Assembly: GCA_964202965.1 (NCBI GenBank)
Contig: CAXNKG010000003.1
Coordinates: forward strand, 68,990-132,989
Source: CAXNKG01 sp964202965
GTDB taxonomy: Bacteria > Acidobacteriota > Vicinamibacteria > Vicinamibacterales > UBA2999
Direction: 5' to 3'
Length of the DNA: 64,000 nt
This document shows, piece after piece, positions 43,795 through 52,914 of the stretch. Each line of letters begins with the position of its first letter. Position 1 is the stretch's first letter. The notes under the pieces were generated by a model. It was not told the origin of the DNA, searched no databases, and worked only from the letters and a program-made list of their open reading frames with translations. The position numbers were made by a program, and so were the translations under genes.

Positions 43795-44925
43795 GTGCCC
43801 ACGCTCGAAGATGTCCTGTCGGTTCGCACGCGCGACGCGGCTCCCGAACTGGTCGAGGCGATCAGCGGGGAGCGCCTCCGCTGCCACGCCTGCGGCCACC
43901 AGTGTCCGATCCCCGACGGCGCCGGCGGCGTGTGCAAGGTGCGGTTCAACCGCGGCGGGCGGCTACACGTGCCGTGGGGCTATGTCGGCGGCGTCCAGTG
44001 CGATCCGGTCGAAAAGAAGCCGTTCTTCCACGCGTATCCCGGCGCACTCGCCTACAGCTTCGGCATGCTGGGCTGCGACCTGCACTGCAGCTACTGCCAG
44101 AACTGGGTGACATCCCAGGCGCTGCGCGATCCACAGGCGGTGGCGCCTCCCCGCGACACGACGCCCGCATCACTCGTCCAGGACGCGCTGCGCCAGGGCG
44201 GGCGCATCGTCGTCTCCACGTACAACGAACCGCTCATCACCGCGGAGTGGGCGGTCGCGATCTTCAAGGAAGCGCGCGCACAGGGGCTGGTGACCGGATT
44301 CGTGTCCAACGGAAACGGCACGACGCGCGTCCTCGAATACCTCCGGCCGCACCTCGATCTGTACAAGGTTGATCTCAAGAGCTTCGACGACCGCCATTAC
44401 CGCGAGCTCGGCGGACGGCTGCGGCCGATTCTCGAGACGATCGCGTGGCTGCACCGCAGCGGCATCTGGCTGGAGATCGTGACGCTGCTCATCCCCGGGT
44501 TCAACGACAGCGACGCGGAACTGCGCGGCCTCACGGAGTTCATCGCGGGCGTCTCGGTGGACATCCCCTGGCACGTCACGGCGTTTCACCAGGACTACCG
44601 GCTGACCGAGGTGCCGAATACGACGGCGGCGATGCTGACGCGGGCCGCCGCGCTCGCCAGGTCCGCCGGGCTCCGCTACGTCTACGCCGGCAACCTTCCC
44701 GGGCGCGTTGGCGACCTCGAACATACCAGCTGCCATCAGTGCGGTGAGCGCCTGGTCACCCGCCGCGGCTATCTGATTCAGGAGTACCGCCTGACGGCAT
44801 CCGGCGGGTGCCCGGCGTGCGCCACGCCGATTCCGGGGCGCTGGAGCACGACAACCTTGAGTCGACCCGTCACCGGGGTCAGACCCCCGTACAACCCGTC
44901 ACGGGGGTCTGACCCCCTACAATAG
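43795..44925 (+). CDS. amrS: AmmeMemoRadiSam-type radical SAM protein
   Basis: The 376-residue protein has an N-terminal four-Cys zinc motif (C30, C33, C37, C47), the radical SAM cluster C94-x3-C98-x2-C101 (CDLHCSYC) and a C-terminal CxxC pair set (CHQCGERL, CPACATPI). The AmrS family usually travels with AMMECR1 and Memo genes, neither of which is in the window. The last 20 or so residues (SRPVTGVRPPYNPSRGSDPLQ without its first Leu) are encoded by the duplicated repeat before moaA and may be an accidental extension. Confidence 0.87.
   Translation: MPTLEDVLSVRTRDAAPELVEAISGERLRCHACGHQCPIPDGAGGVCKVRFNRGGRLHVPWGYVGGVQCDPVEKKPFFHAYPGALAYSFGMLGCDLHCSYCQNWVTSQALRDPQAVAPPRDTTPASLVQDALRQGGRIVVSTYNEPLITAEWAVAIFKEARAQGLVTGFVSNGNGTTRVLEYLRPHLDLYKVDLKSFDDRHYRELGGRLRPILETIAWLHRSGIWLEIVTLLIPGFNDSDAELRGLTEFIAGVSVDIPWHVTAFHQDYRLTEVPNTTAAMLTRAAALARSAGLRYVYAGNLPGRVGDLEHTSCHQCGERLVTRRGYLIQEYRLTASGGCPACATPIPGRWSTTTLSRPVTGVRPPYNPSRGSDPLQ
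44866..44923. repeat. Tandem 29-bp duplication with GGGGTC/GACCCC palindromes
   Basis: Two adjacent 29-bp copies (44866-44894 and 44895-44923) each hold a palindrome, GGGGTC-A-GACCCC at 44875-44887 and GGGGGTC-T-GACCCCC at 44903-44917, and end in TACAAC or TACAAT. The second TACAAT is the moaA -10. The same GGGGTC/GACCCC core forms the hairpin at 9058-9080. Confidence 0.8.
44918..44923 (+). promoter_or_regulatory. -10 hexamer TACAAT for moaA
   Basis: It ends 7 nt before the GTG at 44931 and lies at the end of the second repeat copy, directly after a GACCCCC palindrome arm. Confidence 0.5.
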
Positions 44926-44930
44926 GCCCG

Positions 44931-45947
44931 GTGGTACTGGACCAGTTCGAGCGGCCTCTCCGCAATCTCCGTCTCTCGGTGACGGACCGGTGCAACCTGC
45001 GCTGCAGCTACTGCATGCCGGAGCAGGACTACGCCTGGCTGCCCCGCGAAGACATCCTCCACTTCGAGGAGGTCGAGCGGCTGGTCGACATGTTCACGGA
45101 GTTAGGCATCGACAAGGTGCGCCTCACAGGCGGCGAGCCGCTGCTCCGCCGCGACCTGCCGGTGCTCATCGAGCGTCTGGCGGCCCGTCCGGCGATTCGC
45201 GACCTTGCCATGACGACCAACGGCGTGCTGCTGGCGGATGCGGCGGCGACGCTCAGGGCCGCGGGCCTCCACCGGCTCACGGTCAGCCTCGACACGCTGC
45301 AGCCGGATCGCTTTCGCGATCTGACCCGCGCGAACGATCTCCCCCGCGTCCTGGACGGCATCTCGGCCGCCGCTCCGCATTTTCCCGGTCTGAAGATCGA
45401 TACCGTCGTCATGCGCGGCACGAACGACGATGAACTGGTGGCGCTGCTGGAATTCGGCCGCCGCCACGGCGCGGAGGTGCGGTTCATCGAGTACATGGAT
45501 GTGGGGGGTGCGACGCACTGGTCGATGGACAGGGTCGTATCGCGCGACGAGATCCTGGCGCGGCTGTCGGCGCATTACGGGGCTCCCGCCGCGATCGGCG
45601 AGCACTCCTCCGCGCCGGCCGACCGCTATTGCCTGCCGGACGGACTCGTCTTCGGCATCATCGCGTCGACCACGGCGCCCTTCTGCGCCGACTGCGACCG
45701 CAGCCGGCTGACGGCTGACGGCATCTGGTATCTGTGCCTGTACGCGGCCGGCGGGATCGACCTGCGCCGCGCGCTTCGCGCCGGCGCATCCAGGACCGAA
45801 CTCGTCGAATTGATTCGCGGGACCTGGACCACACGGCGGGACCGGGGTGCCGAGGAACGCCTCGCCATGCGCGACCGGACGCCGCTCATTTCAATCGATA
45901 CGCTGCGCAGGGATCCGCACCTAGAGATGCATACCCGCGGGGGTTAG
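44931..45947 (+). CDS. moaA: GTP 3',8-cyclase (molybdenum cofactor)
   Basis: The 338-residue radical SAM enzyme makes the first molybdopterin intermediate from GTP. The N-terminal cluster is C21-x3-C25-x2-C28 (CNLRCSYC), the C-terminal cluster uses FCADC and a third Cys in WYLCLY, and the chain ends in the required GG. No other moa gene is in the window. The last 27 nt overlap the convergent HD-GYP gene. Confidence 0.94.
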   Translation: MVLDQFERPLRNLRLSVTDRCNLRCSYCMPEQDYAWLPREDILHFEEVERLVDMFTELGIDKVRLTGGEPLLRRDLPVLIERLAARPAIRDLAMTTNGVLLADAAATLRAAGLHRLTVSLDTLQPDRFRDLTRANDLPRVLDGISAAAPHFPGLKIDTVVMRGTNDDELVALLEFGRRHGAEVRFIEYMDVGGATHWSMDRVVSRDEILARLSAHYGAPAAIGEHSSAPADRYCLPDGLVFGIIASTTAPFCADCDRSRLTADGIWYLCLYAAGGIDLRRALRAGASRTELVELIRGTWTTRRDRGAEERLAMRDRTPLISIDTLRRDPHLEMHTRGG

Positions 45948-46910
45948 CCGCACGCGGTCGAGGAACGCCTCGACGTGCACTCTCGCAAACCGTCCCCGCT
46001 CCACTTCCTCGACAAGATGGCGCGCCGCGGCTTCCGGCTCCAGCGCGTTCCGGTACGGCCGCTTCGACGTCAACGCGTCGTACACGTCGACGACACCGAC
46101 AATCTGCGCCAGCACCGGGACATCGTCGCCGCGCAGCCCCCGGGGATATCCGCTCCCGTCCAGCCGCTCGTGGTGCGACAGGACGATCGGCCTGACATCG
46201 CGCAGCGATTGAAGCGGGGCGCAGAGCGTGTCGCCGATTTCCGCATGCCGCTTCATCTGCTCGAACTCCCGCGCTGTCAACGGCCCGGGTTTCAACAGGA
46301 CGGCGTCCGGAATCCCAATCTTGCCGACGTCGTGCAGGTATCCCCCGCGGTGGAGTGCGTCGAGGTCGTCGACGGACAACCCGAGCGCGCGGCCCAGGTG
46401 CACCGCCCACTGTGCCAGTCGCTCACAATGGCCATTCGTGGTCGGATCGCGCGCCTCGATCGTCAGCGCGAGCGCCATGAAGGCGCTTTCCGCGGAGTCG
46501 AGCGCGTCGGTCAGCTGTTTCATCCGCGAGAGCGAGGCCACACGGGCGCGCAATTCGCTCGGATGGACCGGCTTGGTGAGGAAGTCATCCGCGCCCGCTT
46601 CGATGCCACGGATCCGGTCGGTCATGTCAGACAGCCCGGTCACGAGGACGACCGGGGTCAGGCGCGTCGCGGTATCGCTCTTCAGCCGCCGGCACACCTC
46701 GATGCCGTCCAGTCCCGGCATCCCGACGTCGAGCAGAATCACGTCCGGACGGATGGACTGTGCGGCATCGAGCGCCTGCAGGCCATCCACGACGGTCGTC
46801 ACCTGGTAGCCGTCAGCCGTCAGCAGCTTCGCGAACAGCACACGGATGGTGTCGGTATCGTCTGCCATGAGCACGCGCGTGGGCCGGCTTTTGTGTGGGG
46901 TTCCCTCCAT
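45921..46910 (-). CDS. Response regulator with HD-GYP domain
   Basis: The 329-residue protein has a receiver domain (phospho-acceptor D61 in VILLDVGMPG, conserved ADD and TKP Lys) and an HD-GYP phosphodiesterase domain from about 140 with HDVGKIGIPD, HHERLDGSGYPRGL and DVYDALTSKRPY. It should degrade cyclic-di-GMP when phosphorylated. It follows, with a TAATG overlap, the shortened Fis-type regulator gene; no histidine kinase is adjacent. Confidence 0.92.
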   Translation of the reverse strand: MEGTPHKSRPTRVLMADDTDTIRVLFAKLLTADGYQVTTVVDGLQALDAAQSIRPDVILLDVGMPGLDGIEVCRRLKSDTATRLTPVVLVTGLSDMTDRIRGIEAGADDFLTKPVHPSELRARVASLSRMKQLTDALDSAESAFMALALTIEARDPTTNGHCERLAQWAVHLGRALGLSVDDLDALHRGGYLHDVGKIGIPDAVLLKPGPLTAREFEQMKRHAEIGDTLCAPLQSLRDVRPIVLSHHERLDGSGYPRGLRGDDVPVLAQIVGVVDVYDALTSKRPYRNALEPEAAARHLVEEVERGRFARVHVEAFLDRVRLTPAGMHL

Positions 46911-47335
46911 TACCGTTCGTGCTCAGCGGCATGACGGTGGGCAGGCACGCGTCGATGCAGGCCATGGCGTTCGAGCTGGCGGTACAGCGCGCGGCGGCTG
47001 ACACCCAGCAGACGCGCCGCGACCGCTTTGTTGCCATCCACCATTTCGAGCGTTCGAACGATATGCTCGCGGGCCACGGCGACGAGTGGCGCCGGCTGAG
47101 AGACCACCCTGCCGGGCGGCGCCAGCCGGACCCGGTCGATCGGCGCCGGCAGGCTCTGTTTGACGGCGTCCACCGCCGTCTCGAGATCCTTGTAGCCGGT
47201 CGTCAGGACGGCTTCGCACGTGGGACTGACACTGCGGAGCGCCCGAAGCACGTCGAGACAGGTGACCGTCGTTCCGACCAGCGAGAGGACCGCGCGGTCG
47301 TCATCAACGACAAACAACTGCGGGTTGCTGAGCAT
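46910..47335 (-). CDS. Shortened receiver plus Fis-type HTH regulator
   Basis: From ATG 47335 (MLSNPQLFVVDDDRAVLSL) the 141-residue product looks like a RegA/ActR-type regulator that has lost the middle of its receiver: the DDD acidic pocket is followed directly by CLDVLRALRSVSPTCEAVLTTGYKDLETAV, so the phospho-acceptor Asp segment is absent. The C-terminal Fis HTH (REHIVRTLEMVDGNKAVAARLLGVSRRALYRQLERHGL split across helices) is intact. It may bind DNA without phosphorylation, or be a decaying gene. It overlaps the HD-GYP start. Confidence 0.6.
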   Translation of the reverse strand: MLSNPQLFVVDDDRAVLSLVGTTVTCLDVLRALRSVSPTCEAVLTTGYKDLETAVDAVKQSLPAPIDRVRLAPPGRVVSQPAPLVAVAREHIVRTLEMVDGNKAVAARLLGVSRRALYRQLERHGLHRRVPAHRHAAEHER

Positions 47336-47565
47336 GCCGCTTCCCGGAGCAAGCGTGCGACCACCGCGAGCGCCCGACGTCCCACCGGGCGCTCGAATTC
47401 GTAAGTACCGCTGCATCAATCGGTTAGGAGGCCAAGAACGATCCATATTTCGGTACAGGTGAGCCCGCGCGCCCGGTACGGTGTGCGATTACGGCACATA
47501 GCCAGACAATTCCGTGTCCGGCCGCCGAGACGGACTGCCACCGGCGGGGTATCGTCACTCTGACA

Positions 47566-48600
47566 ATGACCGCTGTTCTTGGAATCGATCCAGCCTCGAT
47601 AGCCCGGGCAGCAGCGTGCCTCCGCCAGGGCGGGCTCGTCGCCTTCCCCACCGAGACCGTGTACGGGCTGGGTGCGCATGCTCTCGACGTCGCGGCGGTG
47701 CGCCGGGTCTTTGAGGCGAAAGGACGCCCGGCCAGCGATCCGCTGATCATCCACGTCAGCAGCGTCGACCAGATCGCCGCTCTCACAACCGTGGTACCGG
47801 TGGAGGCGACGGCGCTCGCAGCCGCGTTCTGGCCCGGACCGCTGACCCTCGTCCTGACGCGGCACGCTTCGGTGCCTCGCGAAGTGACGGCAGGACTCGA
47901 CACCGTCGCTATCCGCGTCCCCGCCCATCCGGTGGCGCGCGCGCTGCTCGAAGCCACGGGCATTCCGGTCGCGGCACCAAGCGCCAACCTGTTCTCGCGA
48001 CCGAGTCCCACGACCGCGGCACATGTGCTTCAGGACCTCGACGGACGGATCGACATGGTGATCGACGGAGGGCCCACGCTCGTGGGCGTCGAGTCCACCG
48101 TTGTCGATCTCACGTCGAGGCCGCCCAGGGTCCTTCGCCCTGGCGGCATCCCGGTCGAACGCCTGCGCGAGCTGCTTCCCGGCCTGGAGATCGCGGTGGC
48201 CTCGGTGGCGGCCGGCGCGGCGGCCCCGTCGCCGGGACTCCTCTCCCAGCACTATTCGCCGCGTACGCCGATGGCGCTCTACGGAGGCCCGCCCCCTGCG
48301 GCGCGAGAGGCCGTCATGAGACGGATTCGTGAGGCGACGGCGAATGGGCTCGCCGTTGGCGTGCTCGCGACGCGCGAACAGGCTGCGGCGCTCGGCGCGC
48401 TGCCGGTGGTCGTCGCCGACCTGGGATCGGAGCAGCAGCCGGACGAGGTCGCGCGCCGCCTCTTTGCCGCGCTCCGCGAGCTCGACGCCGCGAATCTCGA
48501 CCTCATCGTGACGCAGGACACCGGCGGACCGGACGGCCTCTGGCGCGCTATTCGGGACCGGCTCACTCGAGCGGCGACGGAGCACGTGGTGTTGCCCTGA
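47566..48600 (+). CDS. tsaC: Threonylcarbamoyl-AMP synthase, Sua5 type
   Basis: The 344-residue enzyme makes threonylcarbamoyl-AMP for t6A37 of tRNA. The YrdC domain (about 1-195) has the KxR-type GLVAFPTETVYGLGAHA and AAPSANLFSRPSPTTAAHV segments; the C-terminal Sua5 domain (about 225-344, with SPGLLSQHYSPRTP linker) makes this the long form. Its last 38 nt overlap the convergent DUF3810 gene. Confidence 0.93.
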   Translation: MTAVLGIDPASIARAAACLRQGGLVAFPTETVYGLGAHALDVAAVRRVFEAKGRPASDPLIIHVSSVDQIAALTTVVPVEATALAAAFWPGPLTLVLTRHASVPREVTAGLDTVAIRVPAHPVARALLEATGIPVAAPSANLFSRPSPTTAAHVLQDLDGRIDMVIDGGPTLVGVESTVVDLTSRPPRVLRPGGIPVERLRELLPGLEIAVASVAAGAAAPSPGLLSQHYSPRTPMALYGGPPPAAREAVMRRIREATANGLAVGVLATREQAAALGALPVVVADLGSEQQPDEVARRLFAALRELDAANLDLIVTQDTGGPDGLWRAIRDRLTRAATEHVVLP

Positions 48601-49705
48601 CAGGGGTCCACGCCTCGTCAAACGTCGCCGACAGCACCAGGGTCACGACCAGGCCGTAGCTGCGAACACCTTCTTCGACACGGTTCGCCTTGAGGTACTG
48701 GTCGTAGACCTGCCATCCGGCGTTGCGGAGCAGCGGCCACTCCCCCCGCCGGAGCCGCGCCACGATGGCCTCGAGGTCGGCGCGCGGACCGGGCGCGAGC
48801 GCTGCCGACAGCGACGCGCGCTCCGACTGGGTCAGTTCCGCGGCCACCTGCCAGTACATCAACAGCCACGCGCTGTAGCGCGCCGCCGGGCCGCCGCGCA
48901 GACACGCCAGCCAGCCGACGAAGCTGGCCTCCGACTCGTCTGCGTAGCCGGCCAGGTGCGCCCATTCATGCGCCGCGACAAACGGCCGCTCGAACGGCAG
49001 GAGATCCGGATTCGCCAGCACCTCCAGCCCGAACGGGTTCACCATGCCGTCCACGCTTGCCCAGCGGAAGTACGGTCCGAAGAGCGTCGACTTCAGGCGT
49101 CCCGGGACGGCCGGCGGTGCCTCGCTCAGCGCGCCCTGAATCTCGGCGAATCCACGCCGCAGCGCCTCGTCATCCACGGGTTGCTCGTGCCACCCGAGGG
49201 CGTGCGCCTCGCTGTAGAGTGCATTGAGCTGGTTCACCGCGTCGTGCCCAAGCTGCAGCACCGCCGATGGCACCGCACCGGTGCCATTCATCTCGAGCCG
49301 CTCCGTCATCGGGATGCGCCGATAGTTCAGCCCCCAGAAGAGAAGGAACCAGAGGTAGACGCCGGCGGCGCCCAATGCGATGTAGCCGAGTGTCCGCGCG
49401 GCCGGACGGAGGCTGCGGCTCCGGGTCGATGCCCGCACCGCCCGCGTCAGGACCGTCGCGACGAGGAGGACTGCGCCGACGCACAACAGGTCGAAGACCG
49501 CAAAGGGGACGCGGTTCGAGAGGGGCGTGACGATGTGCTGAATGGAGGGATAGAGCCGGGTCGAGAACGTCCGCTCGACGACCCCGGGCGACAGCGGCGC
49601 CAGCGCTCCGGCCAGGGCCAGCGCCGGCAGCGTGGCCGCCAGCGCCGCCCTGCGGAAGCCGGGATTGATTACGACTCCAGCGCCGACAGGCGTGCGCGGC
49701 CGCAC
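48563..49705 (-). CDS. DUF3810 membrane metalloprotease-like protein
   Basis: The 380-residue protein has three hydrophobic helices in the first 130 residues, then a domain with HEWAH at 246-250 followed by LAGYADESEASF, the HExxH zinc-protease pattern with a downstream Glu. The GTG at 49705 overlaps the end of the MBL gene by 37 nt, as the only reasonable start. The family is uncharacterised; peptidase activity is inferred from the motif. Confidence 0.82.
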   Translation of the reverse strand: MRPRTPVGAGVVINPGFRRAALAATLPALALAGALAPLSPGVVERTFSTRLYPSIQHIVTPLSNRVPFAVFDLLCVGAVLLVATVLTRAVRASTRSRSLRPAARTLGYIALGAAGVYLWFLLFWGLNYRRIPMTERLEMNGTGAVPSAVLQLGHDAVNQLNALYSEAHALGWHEQPVDDEALRRGFAEIQGALSEAPPAVPGRLKSTLFGPYFRWASVDGMVNPFGLEVLANPDLLPFERPFVAAHEWAHLAGYADESEASFVGWLACLRGGPAARYSAWLLMYWQVAAELTQSERASLSAALAPGPRADLEAIVARLRRGEWPLLRNAGWQVYDQYLKANRVEEGVRSYGLVVTLVLSATFDEAWTPVRATPRAPSPLE

Positions 49706-50673
49706 TCGATCATGATGTCGAGGTAGCGCGCGAACTTCTGCGGTCCCATCAGGAGCGGATGGGCGCCCGTCGGGTACGCCCTGGTCATCTGCTCCATCGC
49801 CGTCAGCTTGTTCATCAGGATGTCCGGGTGCGCGCCGAGCGCCGCCTCGGCATTCTGCTTCTTTGCGAGATCGTTGAACACGTGCTCGAAGGTCGCCAGC
49901 GACTGGCGCGTCGGCATCTGTGTGCCGCTCAGGATCATCACGGTGTGCGTGCGGCCCTGGTGCTTCACCGGAACGAGCATCCCGATCGTGCCGGGCGTAT
50001 GGCCCGGCGTCAGGATAATGGTCACGGTCGTATCGCCGACGGTGACCTTCTGGCCATCGGTCGCGACCGTGTCGCGCGTCATGGCCGGCCGATCCGCGCG
50101 GGCGCCCTTGATGTGCGTATCCCAGTCCGGCCCGCCCATGATGACCGTCGGCTTGTAGGTGCTCTGCAGGTACGCCCCGCCGCCGGTATGGTCGTTATGG
50201 CCGTGGCCGACGATCAGGTATTTGATCTGCGCCGGATCGAGGCCGAGCGTCTTCAGCCCGCCGGCGATCATGTCGCGCCCTTCATCCCCTGAGTTCAACG
50301 CATCGAACAGGATGATGCCGTCGCTGGTCGGCACGACCCACATGCCGACGTCGCTGAACCCGATGTAATAGAGGTTCTCGAACATCTTGATCGGCGCGAG
50401 CGGCCGATCCTCGAGCGGTGGGAGCCCCTGCGCCTGGCGCGCAAGCGCCACCCGCTGCGGTCCGGTCGGCGTGCAGAACGCCTTCGCCTCCGCCTGCAGG
50501 TCGCCTCCGGCGATCTTCATGGCATTGGCGACGTGCTGCTGCGTCTGCGTGGACGCCGCGAACTTCTCGGGCGTCGGGAACTGCGGATTGGCTCCGCCGC
50601 GGCCCTGCTGCGCATCGAGTGTGACCGCCGCAGCAGCGACGACGATGATTCCGCTCAGTATTGTCTTCAGCAT
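49669..50673 (-). CDS. Exported MBL-fold protein with B3 beta-lactamase-like motif
   Basis: From ATG 50673 (MLKTILSGIIVVAAAAVTLDA) the 334-residue protein has a signal peptide and the zinc motif H157-x-H159-x-D161-H162 (GHGHNDHTGGG), later PGHTPGTIGML. This pattern resembles subclass B3 lactamases, but many such acidobacterial proteins have other substrates. Longer upstream frames run antisense into the enolase gene. It lies divergent from that gene with 55 nt between. Confidence 0.82.
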   Translation of the reverse strand: MLKTILSGIIVVAAAAVTLDAQQGRGGANPQFPTPEKFAASTQTQQHVANAMKIAGGDLQAEAKAFCTPTGPQRVALARQAQGLPPLEDRPLAPIKMFENLYYIGFSDVGMWVVPTSDGIILFDALNSGDEGRDMIAGGLKTLGLDPAQIKYLIVGHGHNDHTGGGAYLQSTYKPTVIMGGPDWDTHIKGARADRPAMTRDTVATDGQKVTVGDTTVTIILTPGHTPGTIGMLVPVKHQGRTHTVMILSGTQMPTRQSLATFEHVFNDLAKKQNAEAALGAHPDILMNKLTAMEQMTRAYPTGAHPLLMGPQKFARYLDIMIECGRARLSALES

Positions 50674-50728
50674 GTGAAGGTCCCTCGGCCGCACATGATA
50701 TCCGATTGCGAATAAAATCGTCCGGCAT

Positions 50729-51901
50729 ATGAAGATCGCAAATATCACCGCGAGCCTGCACAAGCACGAGATCGACCTGCCGGGTATCGGCGCGTCGATC
50801 GAGAGCCGGATGTTCGTGTTCGTCGAAGTGGAGACGGACGAGGGCCTGAAGGGCTTCGGCATTACGGGCTCGATCCTGCCCTGGGCGGTCATCGCCTGCA
50901 TCGAGCACCACCTGGCGCCGGCGCTCAAGGGGCGCGACGTGCTCTACACCGAGGAGATTCATTCGCACGTCTGGCGCAAGCTGAACAGCCGGACGTACAC
51001 GGGCGTCATCTCGAACGCACTCTCGGCCATCGACATCGCTCTCTGGGACATCCGCGGCAAGAAGGAGCAGCGCTCCATTCACGAACTGCTCGGCGGCTTC
51101 CGCAACTGGGCGCCCACCTACGCCACCTTCGGTTATCCGTTCTTTGACGAGAAGCAGCTGGCTGAATACGGCCAGCAGTTCGTCAAGGATGGCCATCGCA
51201 TGCTGAAGATGGTGGTCGGCGGCGAACCGACCCGCACCTGGCGGGACGACATCCGGCGCGTGAAGGCGGCGCGCGAGGCGATTGGTCCGGACGTCGATCT
51301 GATGATCGACTCCAACTGCTGGTTCAACCCGCACGACGCCCGCCTGCTCGCGCGCGGCATCGAGGACTGCAACATCATGTGGTTCGAGGAGCCGATCCAG
51401 CAGAACGACGCGCGCGCGCTGGCCGATTTCCGCCAGGTCACCGGCATCCCCGTCGCTGCCGGACAGATGGAGGGCCATCGCTGGCGCTCCCGCGAGCTGA
51501 TCGTGCATCACGCGGTCGATGTCATCCAGCCGAACGTGCTCTACCATGGCGGGATCACGGAGACCGTCAAGGTGGGACACATGGCACAGGCGTTCAACCT
51601 GCCGATGGCCAACGGCGGCGGCTGGCCGATCTTCAACATGCACCACCTGTGCGGCCTGATGAACGGCGGACCGGTGGAGTTCCACTACGGCATGTGGATG
51701 ACCGGCAAGCACTTCTTCAACGGCACGCCCGACCCCGTGGACGGCACGCTCACGATTCCTGGCGGCCCTGGCCTCGGCTTCACGCCGAACTACGAGGCGC
51801 TGGCCGCCTCGCGCATCACCGATCCGCGGCAGAACCTCCTCGAGGGACGCGACAGCCACGGGTACCTGCTCCGGGAGGCCATCAATGCACGCAGACAATA
51901 G
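50729..51901 (+). CDS. Enolase-superfamily enzyme, mandelate-racemase type
   Basis: The 390-residue protein has the N-terminal capping domain and a barrel with metal ligands D in DLMIDSN (about 193), E in WFEEP and E in GQMEGH, plus H in VEFHYG. The KxK base is seen as MLKMVV. It should dehydrate or epimerise a sugar acid. The TctC gene starts inside its last codons, so the enzyme probably works on the carboxylate imported by the following TctCBA system. Confidence 0.87.
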   Translation: MKIANITASLHKHEIDLPGIGASIESRMFVFVEVETDEGLKGFGITGSILPWAVIACIEHHLAPALKGRDVLYTEEIHSHVWRKLNSRTYTGVISNALSAIDIALWDIRGKKEQRSIHELLGGFRNWAPTYATFGYPFFDEKQLAEYGQQFVKDGHRMLKMVVGGEPTRTWRDDIRRVKAAREAIGPDVDLMIDSNCWFNPHDARLLARGIEDCNIMWFEEPIQQNDARALADFRQVTGIPVAAGQMEGHRWRSRELIVHHAVDVIQPNVLYHGGITETVKVGHMAQAFNLPMANGGGWPIFNMHHLCGLMNGGPVEFHYGMWMTGKHFFNGTPDPVDGTLTIPGGPGLGFTPNYEALAASRITDPRQNLLEGRDSHGYLLREAINARRQ

Positions 51902-52904
51902 GGTACGTGGGGCGGAGTCCGCGAGCGGGCCGCGAAGGCGTCGCGAGTGGCTCCGCCGATCGGTGATCGTGCTCGCGCTTGCGACCGCTGCCTGCGGCGG
52001 CAACGCCACGCAGGAGGCGCGCGCCTATCCCGATCGCGACGTCACGATCATCGTGCCGTTTGGCGCCGGCGGCGGCAGCGATGTGCTGAGCCGGACGCTC
52101 GCCAATGTCATTCGTGAGCTGAAGGTGCTCCCGACCAACCTCCTGGTCGAGAACCGCCCCGGCAGCAGCGGCGCGATTGGCTACACCTACGTCGCGAAGC
52201 AGAAGGGCAACCCGTATACGCTGGCCACCGTCAGCGTCAGCTTCTTCACCACGCCCCTCCTGGGCGCGTCCGAGTTCAACTTCCGGAATTTCACGCCGGT
52301 GGCCGCGATTGCCATGTCGCCCTACATCATGGCGGTGCGCGCGGAGTCGCCCTACAAGACGTTCGAGGACGTCAAGACGGTGCGGCGCCTGACCACGGGA
52401 ACCGTCGGCGTCGTCTCGGATCCCGTTCTGCTGGCGCGGATGCTTCAGAAGGCGAGCGGCATCACGATCGACACGGTCCCCTTCGACGGCGAGGGCGAAG
52501 TGATGACGGCGGTGCTGGGCGGTCACATCGACTTCATGCTGGGGAATCCAGGCGAGGTCCTTCCCCAGATCGAGGCTGGGACGCTGCGTCCGCTCGCGGT
52601 CAGCACCGCGGGGCGCCTGACGTCGCTGCCGGCCGTCCCCTCGTTCAAGGAGTTCGGCTACCCCATCGAGCACGTGCAGCTGCGCGGGGTCGTCATGCCG
52701 CCAGACATGCCGCAGGCGGCGCTCACGTTCTGGGAAGACGCGCTCCGGCGCGTGGCCGACAGCCCGGAATGGAAACGCGAATACCTCGACCGCTTCCGCG
52801 ATGAGCCCCGGTTCCTCGGGTCTCTGGAGTTCGGCCGGGTCCTCGAGTCGACCAACGACCTGTACATCAAGATCATGACGGAGCTCGGCCTCATTAAGCG
52901 TTGA
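51885..52904 (+). CDS. tctC: Tripartite tricarboxylate transporter binding lipoprotein TctC
   Basis: The 339-residue protein has a basic N-terminus (RRRREWLRR), then a signal with a lipobox ending in C37 (ALATAAC). The mature part is a TctC fold (YPDRDVTIIVPFGAGGGSDVLSRTLA, VENRPGSSGAIGYTYVA). Most TctC proteins are soluble; this one should be lipid-anchored. It starts 17 nt before the enolase stop, so the genes are tightly coupled. Confidence 0.87.
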   Translation: MHADNRVRGAESASGPRRRREWLRRSVIVLALATAACGGNATQEARAYPDRDVTIIVPFGAGGGSDVLSRTLANVIRELKVLPTNLLVENRPGSSGAIGYTYVAKQKGNPYTLATVSVSFFTTPLLGASEFNFRNFTPVAAIAMSPYIMAVRAESPYKTFEDVKTVRRLTTGTVGVVSDPVLLARMLQKASGITIDTVPFDGEGEVMTAVLGGHIDFMLGNPGEVLPQIEAGTLRPLAVSTAGRLTSLPAVPSFKEFGYPIEHVQLRGVVMPPDMPQAALTFWEDALRRVADSPEWKREYLDRFRDEPRFLGSLEFGRVLESTNDLYIKIMTELGLIKR

Positions 52905-52914
52905 TGACGAGCGT

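Noticed and set aside
49669..50673. Antibiotic-resistance beta-lactamase
   Set aside because: The zinc motif is B3-like, but exported MBL-fold proteins are numerous here and no evidence separates lactamase from other hydrolase activity.
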